From Streptomyces sp. NBRC 109706 (GTDB lineage Bacteria; Actinomycetota; Actinomycetes; Streptomycetales; Streptomycetaceae), in assembly GCF_000974485.1 (NCBI RefSeq), contig NZ_BBOM01000016.1, positions 62,001-126,000 of the forward strand: a DNA stretch of 64,000 nt, given 5' to 3'. Every line of letters begins with the position of its first letter. The stretch's first letter is position 1. This document shows positions 54,101 to 61,394 of this stretch, piece by piece. A model generated the notes under the pieces. It was given only the letters and a program-made list of their open reading frames with translations, was not told the origin of the DNA and ran no database searches. A program made the translations under genes and the position numbers.

Positions 54101-57100
54101 GGGTCGAGGAACGGCTCCCCGGAACCCACGCCCTGGTCACCGTGATGGTGCTCGGGCAACTCCCGCTCACCCCCGACGGCCGCCCCCGACACCGGATGCT
54201 GCCGCTGCCACGCCCGGTCGAGCGGGAGAGCGACGACCGGCCGCCCACCCCCGCGGAGACGGCACTCGCCGTGCTGTTCGCCCAGGTGCTCGGCCTGGCC
54301 CGGGTCGGGGTCCACGACGACTTCTTCCGCCTCGGCGGCAGTTCGCTGCTGGCCATGCGCCTGGTCGTCCAGGCCCGCGGAAAGCTCGGTCTCTCCCTGA
54401 CCGCCCAGGACGTCTTCGCCCGCCCCACGGTGTCGCGGCTCGCCGCCGCCGCCCGGCCCACGGCCACCACGCCCGGGCCGGCGACGCTCCCCCTCCGGCC
54501 ACGCCCCGAGCGGCTGCCGCTCTCCGCCGGCCAACAACGCCTCTGGTACCTGCACCAACTCGGGGCCGGGGCAACGGCGTACAACGTTCCCTTCGCCCTG
54601 CGGCTCACCGGGGCGCTCGATGTGCCGGCGCTGCGGCTCGCCCTCGCCGACCTCACCGCCCGCCACGAACCGCTGCGCACCCTCTTCCCCGAGCACGACG
54701 GCACCCCCACCCAGCGGGTCCTGCCGCCGCCCGCGACGCCCGCCGCGTTGCCGCTCACCGACACCGACGAGCACGGGCTGCGGGCCCTTCTGGACGGCGA
54801 CCGCACCCACCGGTTCGACCTCGCCGCACGGCCGCCGCTGCGCGCCGCCCTCTACCGGCTCGGGCCGAACGACCATGTGCTGTCCCTGGTGTTCCACCAC
54901 ATCGTGGTGGACGGCTGGTCCGAACCGGTGCTCTGGCGCGATCTGGCCACCGCCTACGCCGCGCGCCGCACCGGCACCGCCCCCGCCTGGTCCCCCCTGC
55001 CGGTCCAGTACGCCGACTACACGCTCTGGCAGCGGGAGACGCTGGAGACGGCGGACACCCCGGGCAGCGCCGCCGCCCGGGGACTGGCGTACTGGCGCGA
55101 GACACTGGCCGGCCTGCCCGCCCGACTCGCCCTTCCGGCGGAACGCCCGCGGTCGGGGCCGCCGGACCACGAGGGCGGCCATGTGGTGACGCGCTGCGCC
55201 CCCGAGGTGTACGACCGACTCACCCGGCTGGCCAGATCGTCCGGGGCGACAACGTTCATGGTCCTCCACACCGCGGTGGCGACCCTCCTCGACCGGCTCG
55301 GCGCCGGCACCGACATCCCCGTCGGCACCGTTGTCGCCGGGCGCGGCCACGAAGCGCTCGACGACCTCGTCGGATTCCTCGTCAACACCCTGGTCCTGCG
55401 CGTCGACACCTCAGGCGCCCCCACGTTCCGCGCCCTGCTCGAACGTGTCGCGGACACCGACCGCGCGGCCTTCGCCCACCAGGACGTGCCCTTCGAACGC
55501 GTGGTCAGGGAGGTGAACCCGGGCCGCTCGGCGGCGGCGAACCCGATCTTCCGCGTCATGCTCTCCCTGGCCTCCGAACCGGCCGGCCCGCCCCAACTCC
55601 CGGGCCTGCGCGGCGCGTTCCTGGAGACCCACGCAGACGGCACCAAGTTCGACCTCACCATCACCTTTGTCGAACGCCGCTCGCCCCGGGACGAGTCCCG
55701 TTGGCTCGACTGCGTGCTCGGCTACCGCACCCAGCTCTTCGACCGGGACGCGGTGCGGCGCCTCGGCACCTCGCTGATCCGCGTCCTGGAGCAGGCCACC
55801 GCGCGGCCCGACCTGCCCATCCGACGCATCACCCTCCTCCCGCCCGGGGAAGCGCTCCTGCTGCGCCGCTGGAACGCCACCGACCGCCCGCTGCCCACCA
55901 CCACACCCGCCGAACTCTTCGACGAGCAGGCGACGCGCACCCCCCGGGCGGTCGCCGTGCGCACGGCCGGCGAGGAACTGACCTACGCCGAACTGCGGCT
56001 CAGGGCCGAACGGTTGGCCGACCGGCTGGCCGCCGCCGGCGCCGGTCCCGAGCGGTTCGTCGCCATCCGGCTGCCCCGCGGAACGGATCTGGTGATCGCC
56101 GTCCTCGCCGTGCTCAAGGCCGGCGCCGCCTATCTGCCGATCGATCCCGGCTACCCCGCCGCCCGGGCCGCCCGGATGCTCGACGAGGTGCGGCCCGTCC
56201 TCGTGCTGGAGGACGCGCCCGACGACCCCGCGCGCCCGCCCGCCGCCCCACGGAAGCCACGCCACCCCGCCCACGCCGCCCATCAGGACCACCCCGCCTA
56301 CGCGATCTACACCTCCGGCTCCACCGGACGGCCCAAGGGCGTGGTCGTCACCCGACGGGGCCTCACCAACCAGCTGTTGTGGCAGCGGCGCAGCCGGCTG
56401 CTGGGCCCCGGCGATGTGATGCTGGCCCACAGCTCCATCGGCTTCGACGCCTCGGTCTGGGAGATCTGGGCCGCCCTCACCTCCGGCGCCACCCTGGCGA
56501 TCGCCCCCGACGAGGTGTCCGGGCGCGTCGACCTGCTGGTGTCCCACCTGACCGAACAGGGCGTCACCCACGGCCTGTTCGTGCCCTCGCTGCTCGCCGC
56601 GATGACGCCGCTCCTCGACGCGGCAGACCGGGAACGACTCACCGTCCTCTCCGGCGGCGAGGCACTGCCCGCCCCGCTCGCCCGCGCCTACCGCCGGATC
56701 GTCAACCTCTACGGCCCCACCGAGGCCACCGTTCTCGCCACCACGTGGCAGGGCACGGTCCCGGAACGCGACGGCGGCCATGTCCCGCTGGGCCGCCCCG
56801 TGGCGAACACCCGCGCCCATGTCCTGGACGCGGCGCTGCGCCCCGTCCCCGTCGGGGTGGCCGGCGAGCTCTACCTCGCGGGCGCCCAGATCACCCGTGG
56901 CTATGTGAACCGGCCGGGGCTGACCGCCGAACGCTTCCTCGCCGACCCCCACGGCCCGCCGGGCACCCGCATGTACCGCACCGGCGATCTGGCGCGCTGG
57001 CGGGACGACGGGGTGCTGGAGTTCCTGGGCCGCGCGGACGACCAGGTCAAGATACGGGGCTTCCGGGTGGAACCGGGCGAGATCGCCGCCGAGATCGCCA

Positions 57101-58320
57101 CCGCCGACGATGTCGCCCAGGCCGTCGTCGTCCCCCGCGAAGCCGGCGCCGGCGACACCCGGCTGGCCGCCTATGTGGTGCCGGCCCCCGCCGCCGACGG
57201 GGCGCCGGGCAACCCCCTGACGGCGGAGGCCCTGCGGAGGCGACTGACCGGAGCACTGCCCCACCATCTGGTACCGGCCGATATCACCCTGCTGCCCCGG
57301 CTGCCGCTGCTGCCCAACGGAAAGCTCGACCGCCGCGCCCTGCCGGCCCCGGCGCCCCTGGCCGACCGCGCCCCCGGAGCCGCCCCCCGCACCCCGCGCG
57401 AGGAACTGCTGTGCGAACTGTTCGCCGAGGCCCTTGACCTGCCCCGCGTCGGCACCCGCGACGACTTCTTCGCGCTGGGCGGGCACTCCCTGCTCTCCGT
57501 CCGACTCGTCAGCAGAATCCGCGAGGTGCTCGGAGCCGACCTGACCATCGCCGACCTGCTGGCGGCCCCCACGGTCGCCGATCTGGTCGCCCACCTGAAC
57601 GGCGCGCGCGGCGAGAGCCCGTTCGCGCCCGTTCTGCCGCTGCGCGCCGGGGGAACGCGCCCCCCGCTGTTCTGTGTGCACCCCGTGATCGGCCTGAGCT
57701 GGTCCTATCTGGGGCTCGCCCGACACCTCCCGCACGACGTCCCCCTCATCGGGCTCCAGGCACGCGGCATCGAGAACGAGGGCACGCTGCCCACCAGCGT
57801 CACGGAGATGGCACACGACTACCTGACGCGGATCACCCGGCTCCAACCGACCGGCCCCTACCGGCTGCTCGGCTGGTCCTTCGGAGGTCTGGTGGCCCAG
57901 GCCATGGCCGCCATGCTCCAGCGACGAGGAGAACACGTCTCGCTGCTCGCCCTCCTCGACAGCTACCCGTCGTCCAAAGACCCCGCCCGGCGCCCGGACC
58001 CGACGGCCGCCGACGCCCACCTGCGCCATGGCGCGCTGAGCGCCCTGGACGAGGCGCGACGCGCCCGGGTCGCCACGGTGACCGCCAACAACCTCGCCCT
58101 GGGACACGACCACACACCGCCGGTCTTCCACGGCGACGCCCTGTTCCTGCTCGCCGAACACGGCCGCACCGCCGCGTCCCCCACCCCCGACCGCTGGCAG
58201 GCGCATATCGAGGGCGGGATCACGGTCCGCACCGTCCCCTGCGGCCACTACGACCTCATGCGGCCCGGGGCGCTGCCGGAGATCGCCGGCCTCGTCGGGG
58301 CCGAACTCGCCGAGACCTGA
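48118..58320 (+). CDS. Three-module NRPS, C-A-PCP-C-A(inactive)-PCP-C-A-PCP-TE
   Basis: 3,400 residues. C1 HHxxxD is at 141-146 (HHIALDAW). A1 has TSGSTG near 619 and Lys957, and its eyeballed ten-residue code DLTKVGSVSK begins like Asp/Asn codes. PCP1 Ser is 1011. C2 has HHIAGDG at 1193. A2 (about 1525-2030) is degenerate. PCP2 Ser is 2076. C3 has HHIVVDG at 2260. A3 has TSGSTG 2732-2737 and Lys3069, with code about DAWLLGLVLK, probably a hydrophobic residue. PCP3 Ser is 3124. TE has Ser3254 in GWSFGG and His3377. An N-terminal C domain means it receives a donor from another protein, for which the A-PCP-C protein at 61622 is the best candidate. No epimerisation domain is present. Codon 527 is TTA (49696-49698). 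Short nucleotide repeats encode acidic runs in A1 and A2. Confidence 0.96.
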   Translation: MTVSTQRTAQPSVDPPPAHPLSTAQRRMWFASSYAPDSAAYNQPYVLRLSGPLDATALVDALRDLVAAHPVLRGLVEERDGEPYAVFQPVDRVPIAVVDGWDESAAEAEARRPFDLRTEVPTRATLYRLRDTSHVLALTFHHIALDAWSYRLLRQDLAVRYLARLGEGRAPGQPAVDYAEFVAWERERDISAGLEWWAERLAGLEPPPHLPHDRPRSPDGPATEGSLSFELPTALTRAVRALARASRCTPFTVLVTAFQTLLATASGREDIAVAVPAWGRDDPRFEQTVGSFVNTVVVRTDLGGEPSTPDALHRVRDGLLAALEHSGVPFERVVRRLALERAAGAMPLVDALVNLTTAEGPTTWADGLTVETGEIRNGAVKFDLALYLSDARTTIHGRFAYHAGLFDAATVARWRDGYLALLTGMTEHPERPVTRIPVGPAEGRTLAGPRARIPSGLLHPLIDRWVTRTPEAIAAVGPDGPLSYGRLGSRAARLARRLRAAGVAPDQPVAVHCDRRTDLVTAMLGVLRAGGCYLPVDETLPAGRLATLLDTAGVRVVLTTRRLAPGLPAGERLVLPLDDLEDADGFEDADDLEDAGARPEAEGVLPPVTPASLAYTIFTSGSTGTPKGVGVEHRHITHYLHAVRPAMESSAPGIRSFALLSTHAADLGLTSLLGALTTGRTVHLVDAETGNDPERLGHYLRTHPVDAVKCVPSQLEMLAGDAELGPLLPRRLLVLGGEACSWELVRRIRRAAPELVVQTSYGPTETTVSVLTCDVAEIAEELRHGVVPLGRPLANVDCQVTDPSGRPVPPGTPGELWIGGPTVARGYLGDEEGTAARFRVGPEGRRRYRTGDRVRQRPDGVLEFLGRLDDQVKIRGHRVEPGEVATALRGMPGVAAAHVLPVGAGHTRQLRAWVTPEPGASPDGAGLRVALRRRMPHHLVPARIAVLDRLPLTRNGKVDRGALLAGAPPERPGARGPRSEREHILCGLFSEVLGVPTVGIDDDFFALGGHSLLAARLAARIRAALGVGIGVRALFDAPTVAELAPALTGASGHPPVRPAARRPELVPLSGGQRALWFLHQMDGADTGYNQCYPWRLTGPLDIPALEQAIHDVVERHDILRTVFQERDGEPYQRVLPRDTGAPTLAVATVDEADLAERLATRARSAFDLATGTPLRTDLLSLGPQDHVLVWTMHHIAGDGWSAGIIRRDLARAYRSRREGRPPAWEPLPLRYADYALWEHALLADATDPQAPLGRQLAYWTTRLAGLPDRLTLPWDRPPGPTASFSGASVAFRFDAELHRGLGELARKHHVTLFMVLQAGLAALLTRLGAGTDIPVGTPVAGRPDESLHDLVGFFANTLVLRTDTSGAPTFTELLARVREGDLAAYDHQELPFERLVDEINPARSMAHNPLFQVLLVLQNNDPEDLRLPGLDATRVPFEHRVAKFDLSVQFVEHLDDNGAPAGLAGDAEFSTDLFDTATVVSLTRRLERLLRAVVADPDARITRPNLLSARERRALPTADHRPAPETGRSVPELFRAQAARAPGAVAVEHGDALLTYAELDARSDALATVLRERGGVRRGERVALLCAPGAPAVVAALAVLKCAATLVPRDPADLADPADPADPGDPGDPGDAVREVAASARLVLVDRATTGIPGALPIQDAPAADGWIDAPVGPPIHPDQPACLLSPGGAEQAGEVTVSHRSLVRLALAARATAAGSRERVLLHSRPDAETSLYELWFPLLTGGRIVVAPPGTADPPTPAHRLPGSGATGVWLGPGTLQRIVATRPELLSGVRRLWTTADGVPAAVLRRLWEHCPAITVVLASFRPEIGGFDTSHTLAADAPLAAGPPRARRPLNGITAWVLDPWLNPLPPGVTGELYLTAEGLTGGPTADAPGTAARLVACPFGAPGTRMVRTGELARYTAAGALEHLGRAAERLASGGVTVSPDEVAAALAEHPEIAETIALPRRVRPGERRVVCYAVPTTGSAPHPARLAQWVEERLPGTHALVTVMVLGQLPLTPDGRPRHRMLPLPRPVERESDDRPPTPAETALAVLFAQVLGLARVGVHDDFFRLGGSSLLAMRLVVQARGKLGLSLTAQDVFARPTVSRLAAAARPTATTPGPATLPLRPRPERLPLSAGQQRLWYLHQLGAGATAYNVPFALRLTGALDVPALRLALADLTARHEPLRTLFPEHDGTPTQRVLPPPATPAALPLTDTDEHGLRALLDGDRTHRFDLAARPPLRAALYRLGPNDHVLSLVFHHIVVDGWSEPVLWRDLATAYAARRTGTAPAWSPLPVQYADYTLWQRETLETADTPGSAAARGLAYWRETLAGLPARLALPAERPRSGPPDHEGGHVVTRCAPEVYDRLTRLARSSGATTFMVLHTAVATLLDRLGAGTDIPVGTVVAGRGHEALDDLVGFLVNTLVLRVDTSGAPTFRALLERVADTDRAAFAHQDVPFERVVREVNPGRSAAANPIFRVMLSLASEPAGPPQLPGLRGAFLETHADGTKFDLTITFVERRSPRDESRWLDCVLGYRTQLFDRDAVRRLGTSLIRVLEQATARPDLPIRRITLLPPGEALLLRRWNATDRPLPTTTPAELFDEQATRTPRAVAVRTAGEELTYAELRLRAERLADRLAAAGAGPERFVAIRLPRGTDLVIAVLAVLKAGAAYLPIDPGYPAARAARMLDEVRPVLVLEDAPDDPARPPAAPRKPRHPAHAAHQDHPAYAIYTSGSTGRPKGVVVTRRGLTNQLLWQRRSRLLGPGDVMLAHSSIGFDASVWEIWAALTSGATLAIAPDEVSGRVDLLVSHLTEQGVTHGLFVPSLLAAMTPLLDAADRERLTVLSGGEALPAPLARAYRRIVNLYGPTEATVLATTWQGTVPERDGGHVPLGRPVANTRAHVLDAALRPVPVGVAGELYLAGAQITRGYVNRPGLTAERFLADPHGPPGTRMYRTGDLARWRDDGVLEFLGRADDQVKIRGFRVEPGEIAAEIATADDVAQAVVVPREAGAGDTRLAAYVVPAPAADGAPGNPLTAEALRRRLTGALPHHLVPADITLLPRLPLLPNGKLDRRALPAPAPLADRAPGAAPRTPREELLCELFAEALDLPRVGTRDDFFALGGHSLLSVRLVSRIREVLGADLTIADLLAAPTVADLVAHLNGARGESPFAPVLPLRAGGTRPPLFCVHPVIGLSWSYLGLARHLPHDVPLIGLQARGIENEGTLPTSVTEMAHDYLTRITRLQPTGPYRLLGWSFGGLVAQAMAAMLQRRGEHVSLLALLDSYPSSKDPARRPDPTAADAHLRHGALSALDEARRARVATVTANNLALGHDHTPPVFHGDALFLLAEHGRTAASPTPDRWQAHIEGGITVRTVPCGHYDLMRPGALPEIAGLVGAELAET
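52690..54215 (+). other. Inactivated adenylation domain A2
   Basis: Core motifs are lost one after another. The P-loop TSGSTGxPKG is replaced by LSPGGAEQAGE (about 1683-1694). YGPTE is replaced by SFRPE. YRTGDL has become VRTGEL. The QVKIRG hinge has become RLASGG. The catalytic NGK Lys is replaced in DGRPRHR (about 2018). The flanking C2 and PCP2 keep their motifs, so the module should still work if it is loaded in trans. Confidence 0.9.
52951..53010 (+). repeat. 9-bp minisatellite inside the inactive A2 domain
   Basis: GCCGATCCC/GACCCCGGC-type units repeat about six times and encode Ala/Gly-Asp-Pro triplets, inserted between normal A-domain motifs. It looks like slippage in a relaxed domain. 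Confidence 0.8.
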
Positions 58321-58396
58321 GGGAGAGAGGACCGACGGAGTCAGTGAACGCACCCCGACGCCCACCCCTTCGACGGAGACCTGCGAGGCCACCGAC

Positions 58397-59884
58397 GTGT
58401 CACTGATCCACGCACTGCGCACCGCCCTGCGCGACCACGCCCACGCCACCGCCGTCGTCGAAGGCGACGACAGCCACAGCTACGCCGAACTCGACCGGCT
58501 CTCCGCCGATATGGCGGGTGGACTCGCCGAACACGGCGTGACCGGCGGGGACATCGTCGCGATCCAGGCCGCACGCGGATGGGACCGCTGCGTCGCCGTC
58601 CTGGCCGCCTGGCGGCTCGGCGCCGGCGTCGTCTCCATCGATCGGGAACAGCCCGCCGCGCGCGCCAGGAAGATCGCGGTCAACAGCGGGACACGCCTCG
58701 TGCTCCGGGGCCGGGGGACCCCGCCCCTCGCCGACTTCGGCGCCCCGACACACACCTTCGACGAGATGCGGGGCAAGCCGGGAGACGACGCGGACGACGG
58801 GCCGGTCTGCTACGTCATCCCCACCTCGGGCTCCACCGGGGAACCGAAGGCGGTGGCGGTGCCCCCCGCGACACTGGCGAACCTGGGCCGCTGGCACGTC
58901 GACCACTGGCCGCACCCCACGCCGCCGGACACGCTGCACGCCGCGTCCGTCGGATTCGACGTCGGCTACGAGGAGTTGGTGGCCACCTGGCTCTCCGGCG
59001 CCCGCCTCGTCATCGTCGACGATCCGACGCGGCGGGACTTCCCTGCCCTCCACGCCACGCTCCGACGCCACCGCGTCGCCCGCGCCTTCCTGCCGGTCCA
59101 GGCCCTGCACGGACTGGCCATGGCCGCCCTGCTGGAGAGCGAGGGCCTGCCAGACCTCAGGGAACTCGTGATCGCCGGCGAGCGTCTGGTCGTCAACGAC
59201 GAGGTCAGGGAGTTCTGCGCCGCCGACGGCCTCGCCCTGGTCAATCACTACGGGCCGAGCGAGACCCATGTCGTCACCCACCACCGGTTGCCGGGCCACC
59301 CCTCGGCCTGGCCCGACCACCCGCCCATCGGCAACGCCGTGGCCGGCGTCGAACTGCTCGCCCACGCGGACGGCGCGGTACGGCCGTTCGCCCCGGGGGA
59401 GGAGGCCGAACTGGTCATCGCGGGCGACTGCGTCGCGCTCGGCTACCTCGGCGACGACGAGCTGACCGCCCGCAGGTTCCGACGACTTCCGCACCGCGAC
59501 GGGGCCCTCCGCCGGTGCTACTTCTCGGGCGACCAGGTCAGGTTCGACGGCCGGGACTTCCACTTCCTGCACCGCGTGGACCAACAGCTGAAGATCCGTG
59601 GCTACCGCGTGGAGCCCGGCGAGGTCGAGGCCGTGGTCCAGGCCGTCCCGGGGGTGCGCCACGCCGTCGCCTTCGGCGTCGGCCACGGGAACGCGCACCT
59701 CGGCGTCTGCTACGCCCTGCGGGACGACGGATCGGTGACCGCCACCGAGCTGCGTGCCGCCTGCCGTGACGCGTTGCCGGACTACATGGTCCCCGCCCAC
59801 TACTGGGAGCTTGAGGAGTTCCCGGTCACCCGCAACGGCAAGGTGGACCGGGCCGCCCTCCGCCAGATGTTCACCCATCAGTGA
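58397..59884 (+). CDS. Stand-alone amino acid adenylation enzyme with proline-like pocket
   Basis: A 495-residue complete A domain without a carrier: TSGSTGEPKA (143-152), YGPSE, the QLKIRGYRVEPGEVE hinge and Lys482 in NGKVDR. My eyeballed specificity code is D-V-E-F-V-A-H-V-V-K, eight of ten positions matching the published proline code DVQFIAHVVK. It should activate proline or a cyclic imino acid analogue. It follows the NRPS whose second A domain is dead, so trans-loading of PCP2 is the natural role. GTG at 58397 is the start, with a GAGG nearby. The CmoA-like gene follows 24 bp later, suggesting that enzyme makes the substrate. Confidence 0.88.
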   Translation: MSLIHALRTALRDHAHATAVVEGDDSHSYAELDRLSADMAGGLAEHGVTGGDIVAIQAARGWDRCVAVLAAWRLGAGVVSIDREQPAARARKIAVNSGTRLVLRGRGTPPLADFGAPTHTFDEMRGKPGDDADDGPVCYVIPTSGSTGEPKAVAVPPATLANLGRWHVDHWPHPTPPDTLHAASVGFDVGYEELVATWLSGARLVIVDDPTRRDFPALHATLRRHRVARAFLPVQALHGLAMAALLESEGLPDLRELVIAGERLVVNDEVREFCAADGLALVNHYGPSETHVVTHHRLPGHPSAWPDHPPIGNAVAGVELLAHADGAVRPFAPGEEAELVIAGDCVALGYLGDDELTARRFRRLPHRDGALRRCYFSGDQVRFDGRDFHFLHRVDQQLKIRGYRVEPGEVEAVVQAVPGVRHAVAFGVGHGNAHLGVCYALRDDGSVTATELRAACRDALPDYMVPAHYWELEEFPVTRNGKVDRAALRQMFTHQ

Positions 59885-59908
59885 CCCGCCCCCGAGAGAG
59901 GCGAGAAG

Positions 59909-60703
59909 TTGAGCGCACACGAGACGACGGTGGTACCCGAGGAAACAGGTGACGAGCAGGCCGAACCCGCAGGACCGGCCGAGAGGGCCGGAAACGCCAC
60001 GGTCGGCGACGACATCGTCACGACCAACACCCGGTGGAGCTTCGCCGGTTCGACACCCCGCCACTTCGACGCCCATGTCAACAAGAGCGTCCCGCTCTAT
60101 CTCCACGGACACGAACTCATCGCCAAATGCGTCGAGTTCTTCTCCCGCCCCGGCGGGACGATCATCGATGTCGGCTGCTCGACGGGAACCCTGCTGGCCT
60201 CCATCGCCAGAAAACCCAGCAGCAAGGACCTCAGCCTCGTCGGCATCGACATCGAGGCCGACATGGTGCGCGCCGCCCGGGAGACCTGCGCCCGTCTGGA
60301 GAACGTGACCATCTCCCAGGGAGAGGTGTTGAGCGCCGACTACACCGACTCCAATGCCGTGATCATGTACTACACCCTGCAGTTCGCGCCCCCCGAACAA
60401 CGGCGGCTGGCGCTGGAACGCATCTACGACGGGCTGGTCGAGGGCGGCGGGCTCTTCCTCTTCGAGAAGGTGCTCAGCCCCGACGCGCGACTCCAGGACA
60501 TGCTGCAGCAGCTCTATCTGGAGTTCAAGATCGACAACGGGTTCGAGCCGGAGGAGATCTACAACAAGGAACGCAGCCTCCGCTCCGTGATGGCCCCCCA
60601 ACCCAGCAACGACACCCATGAGTTACTGCACCGCACGGGCTTCACCGGGGTCGTCACCATCCAGAAGTACCTGTTCTTCGAGGGCATCCTGGCCATCAAG
60701 TAG
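59909..60703 (+). CDS. CmoA-like SAM enzyme (possible azetidine-2-carboxylate synthase)
   Basis: 264 residues. After a ~40-residue acidic extension the protein follows CmoA closely: RHFDAHVNKSVPLY, IDVGCSTG (86-93), VIMYYTLQF, ERIYDGLVEGGGLFLFEK, and a THELLHRTGF tail. CmoA makes carboxy-SAM from prephenate. By memory alignment, its carboxylate-binding Arg199 falls at Glu221 here, so that reaction is doubtful. SAM-cyclising enzymes that make azetidine-2-carboxylate (VioH, AzeJ) also have a methyltransferase-like fold. With a proline-type adenylating enzyme next door, that is my favoured guess; a simple methyltransferase remains possible. The TTG start follows GAGAGAGGCGAG. Codon 239 is TTA (60623-60625), implying bldA control. 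Confidence 0.8.
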   Translation: MSAHETTVVPEETGDEQAEPAGPAERAGNATVGDDIVTTNTRWSFAGSTPRHFDAHVNKSVPLYLHGHELIAKCVEFFSRPGGTIIDVGCSTGTLLASIARKPSSKDLSLVGIDIEADMVRAARETCARLENVTISQGEVLSADYTDSNAVIMYYTLQFAPPEQRRLALERIYDGLVEGGGLFLFEKVLSPDARLQDMLQQLYLEFKIDNGFEPEEIYNKERSLRSVMAPQPSNDTHELLHRTGFTGVVTIQKYLFFEGILAIK

Positions 60704-61253
60704 CCCGCCCGGGGAGGGCCTGGTCAACGGCGGATCCACTGATCAAGGAGCGTTGACCGGCGAGGGCGGCCCCGTTGTGGTCCGCACCGACGCCGACCCA
60801 TCCCGTGTTCGCCGTCGGGGCACCAGTTGACTCGCGTTTTGCGGGCGGTTCCCCGGATGTCGTGTCGCCGGCGTCATCGTGCTCGATTCCGCGCTGCGCG
60901 GTTTCTCTCTTTCTTCGCGAATTACCTTGACATGGGGCGTCGGATGCGGAGGTGTGAATGACTGGCGGGTGCCGTTGAAGAGGCAATTGGGGAATTACCG
61001 CGCGATGCCCGATATGGATGTCGACCACGCCTGCCGGGCTGTGACATGTATCACATTGCCTGGGGTGAGTTGGGTTTGCTTGTGTACTTGCCCGTCCCCC
61101 GTTGACTGGGCCAGACTCTGTAACAGGGCCTGGCGGCCCGTGCTATGCATCCGGGATGTCGAGCAAATGGGCAGGAGTGTCCTTTTCTCGATTGGCCGGC
61201 GTGCTTCATGGTTTCCCCTGATCGTGAATCGATCTCAGTGGGGGGTGAAGACG
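60704..61253. promoter_or_regulatory. Control region of the second peptide operon
   Basis: 550 bp without a convincing gene. It holds a GGTCAACG/CGTTGACC inverted repeat (60722-60758, possible terminator of the NRPS operon), a TTGACA -35-like box at 60927, the CRP-type palindrome at 61040-61055, and a GGGCC-TGGC-GGCCC hairpin at 61126-61139. It parallels the control region before peptide 1. Confidence 0.6.
61040..61055. promoter_or_regulatory. CRP-type palindrome upstream of peptide gene 2
   Basis: TGTGACATGTATCACA, a perfect TGTGA-N6-TCACA, ends 199 bp before the peptide ATG. Its spacer differs from the first site while both half-sites are retained, arguing for function. Confidence 0.65.
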
Positions 61254-61313
61254 ATGACGAACCAGGACTTCCTCGCTTCTCGTGAATCCGGCGAGGCCGC
61301 CACCAAGTGGTAA
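61254..61313 (+). CDS. 19-residue peptide MTNQDFLASRESGEAATKW, copy 2
   Basis: Same length as the peptide at 40699, with conservative changes only (S3N, D11E, A12S, S15A). QDFLASR and the C-terminal ATKW are unchanged and synonymous codons differ. GGGGGTGAAG lies about 4-10 nt upstream. Downstream are a decayed copy of the FGE-like gene and an intact A-PCP-C NRPS. If the peptide is a substrate, this copy must rely on the FGE-like enzyme of the first locus. The invariant QDFLASR block would suit an enzyme-recognition segment and ATKW a modified core, but this is inference. Confidence 0.75.
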   Translation: MTNQDFLASRESGEAATKW

Positions 61314-61394
61314 TCCGGTTAACTGCTCTGGCTGACGCGCAGGCCGTATTCACCTGCTGCGGCCAGCACCCACGCCCTTCCCCAGGAGTGAAGA

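Noticed and set aside
49696..55350. 1,884-codon minus-strand frame opposite the NRPS
   Set aside because: Gly/Glu/Arg-rich shadow of NRPS codons without any domain. The plus strand has full C, A and PCP motifs in order.
60704..61253. Protein-coding gene in the region before peptide 2
   Set aside because: The available frames have no ribosome site, odd composition, and cover the palindrome and peptide in the wrong frame.
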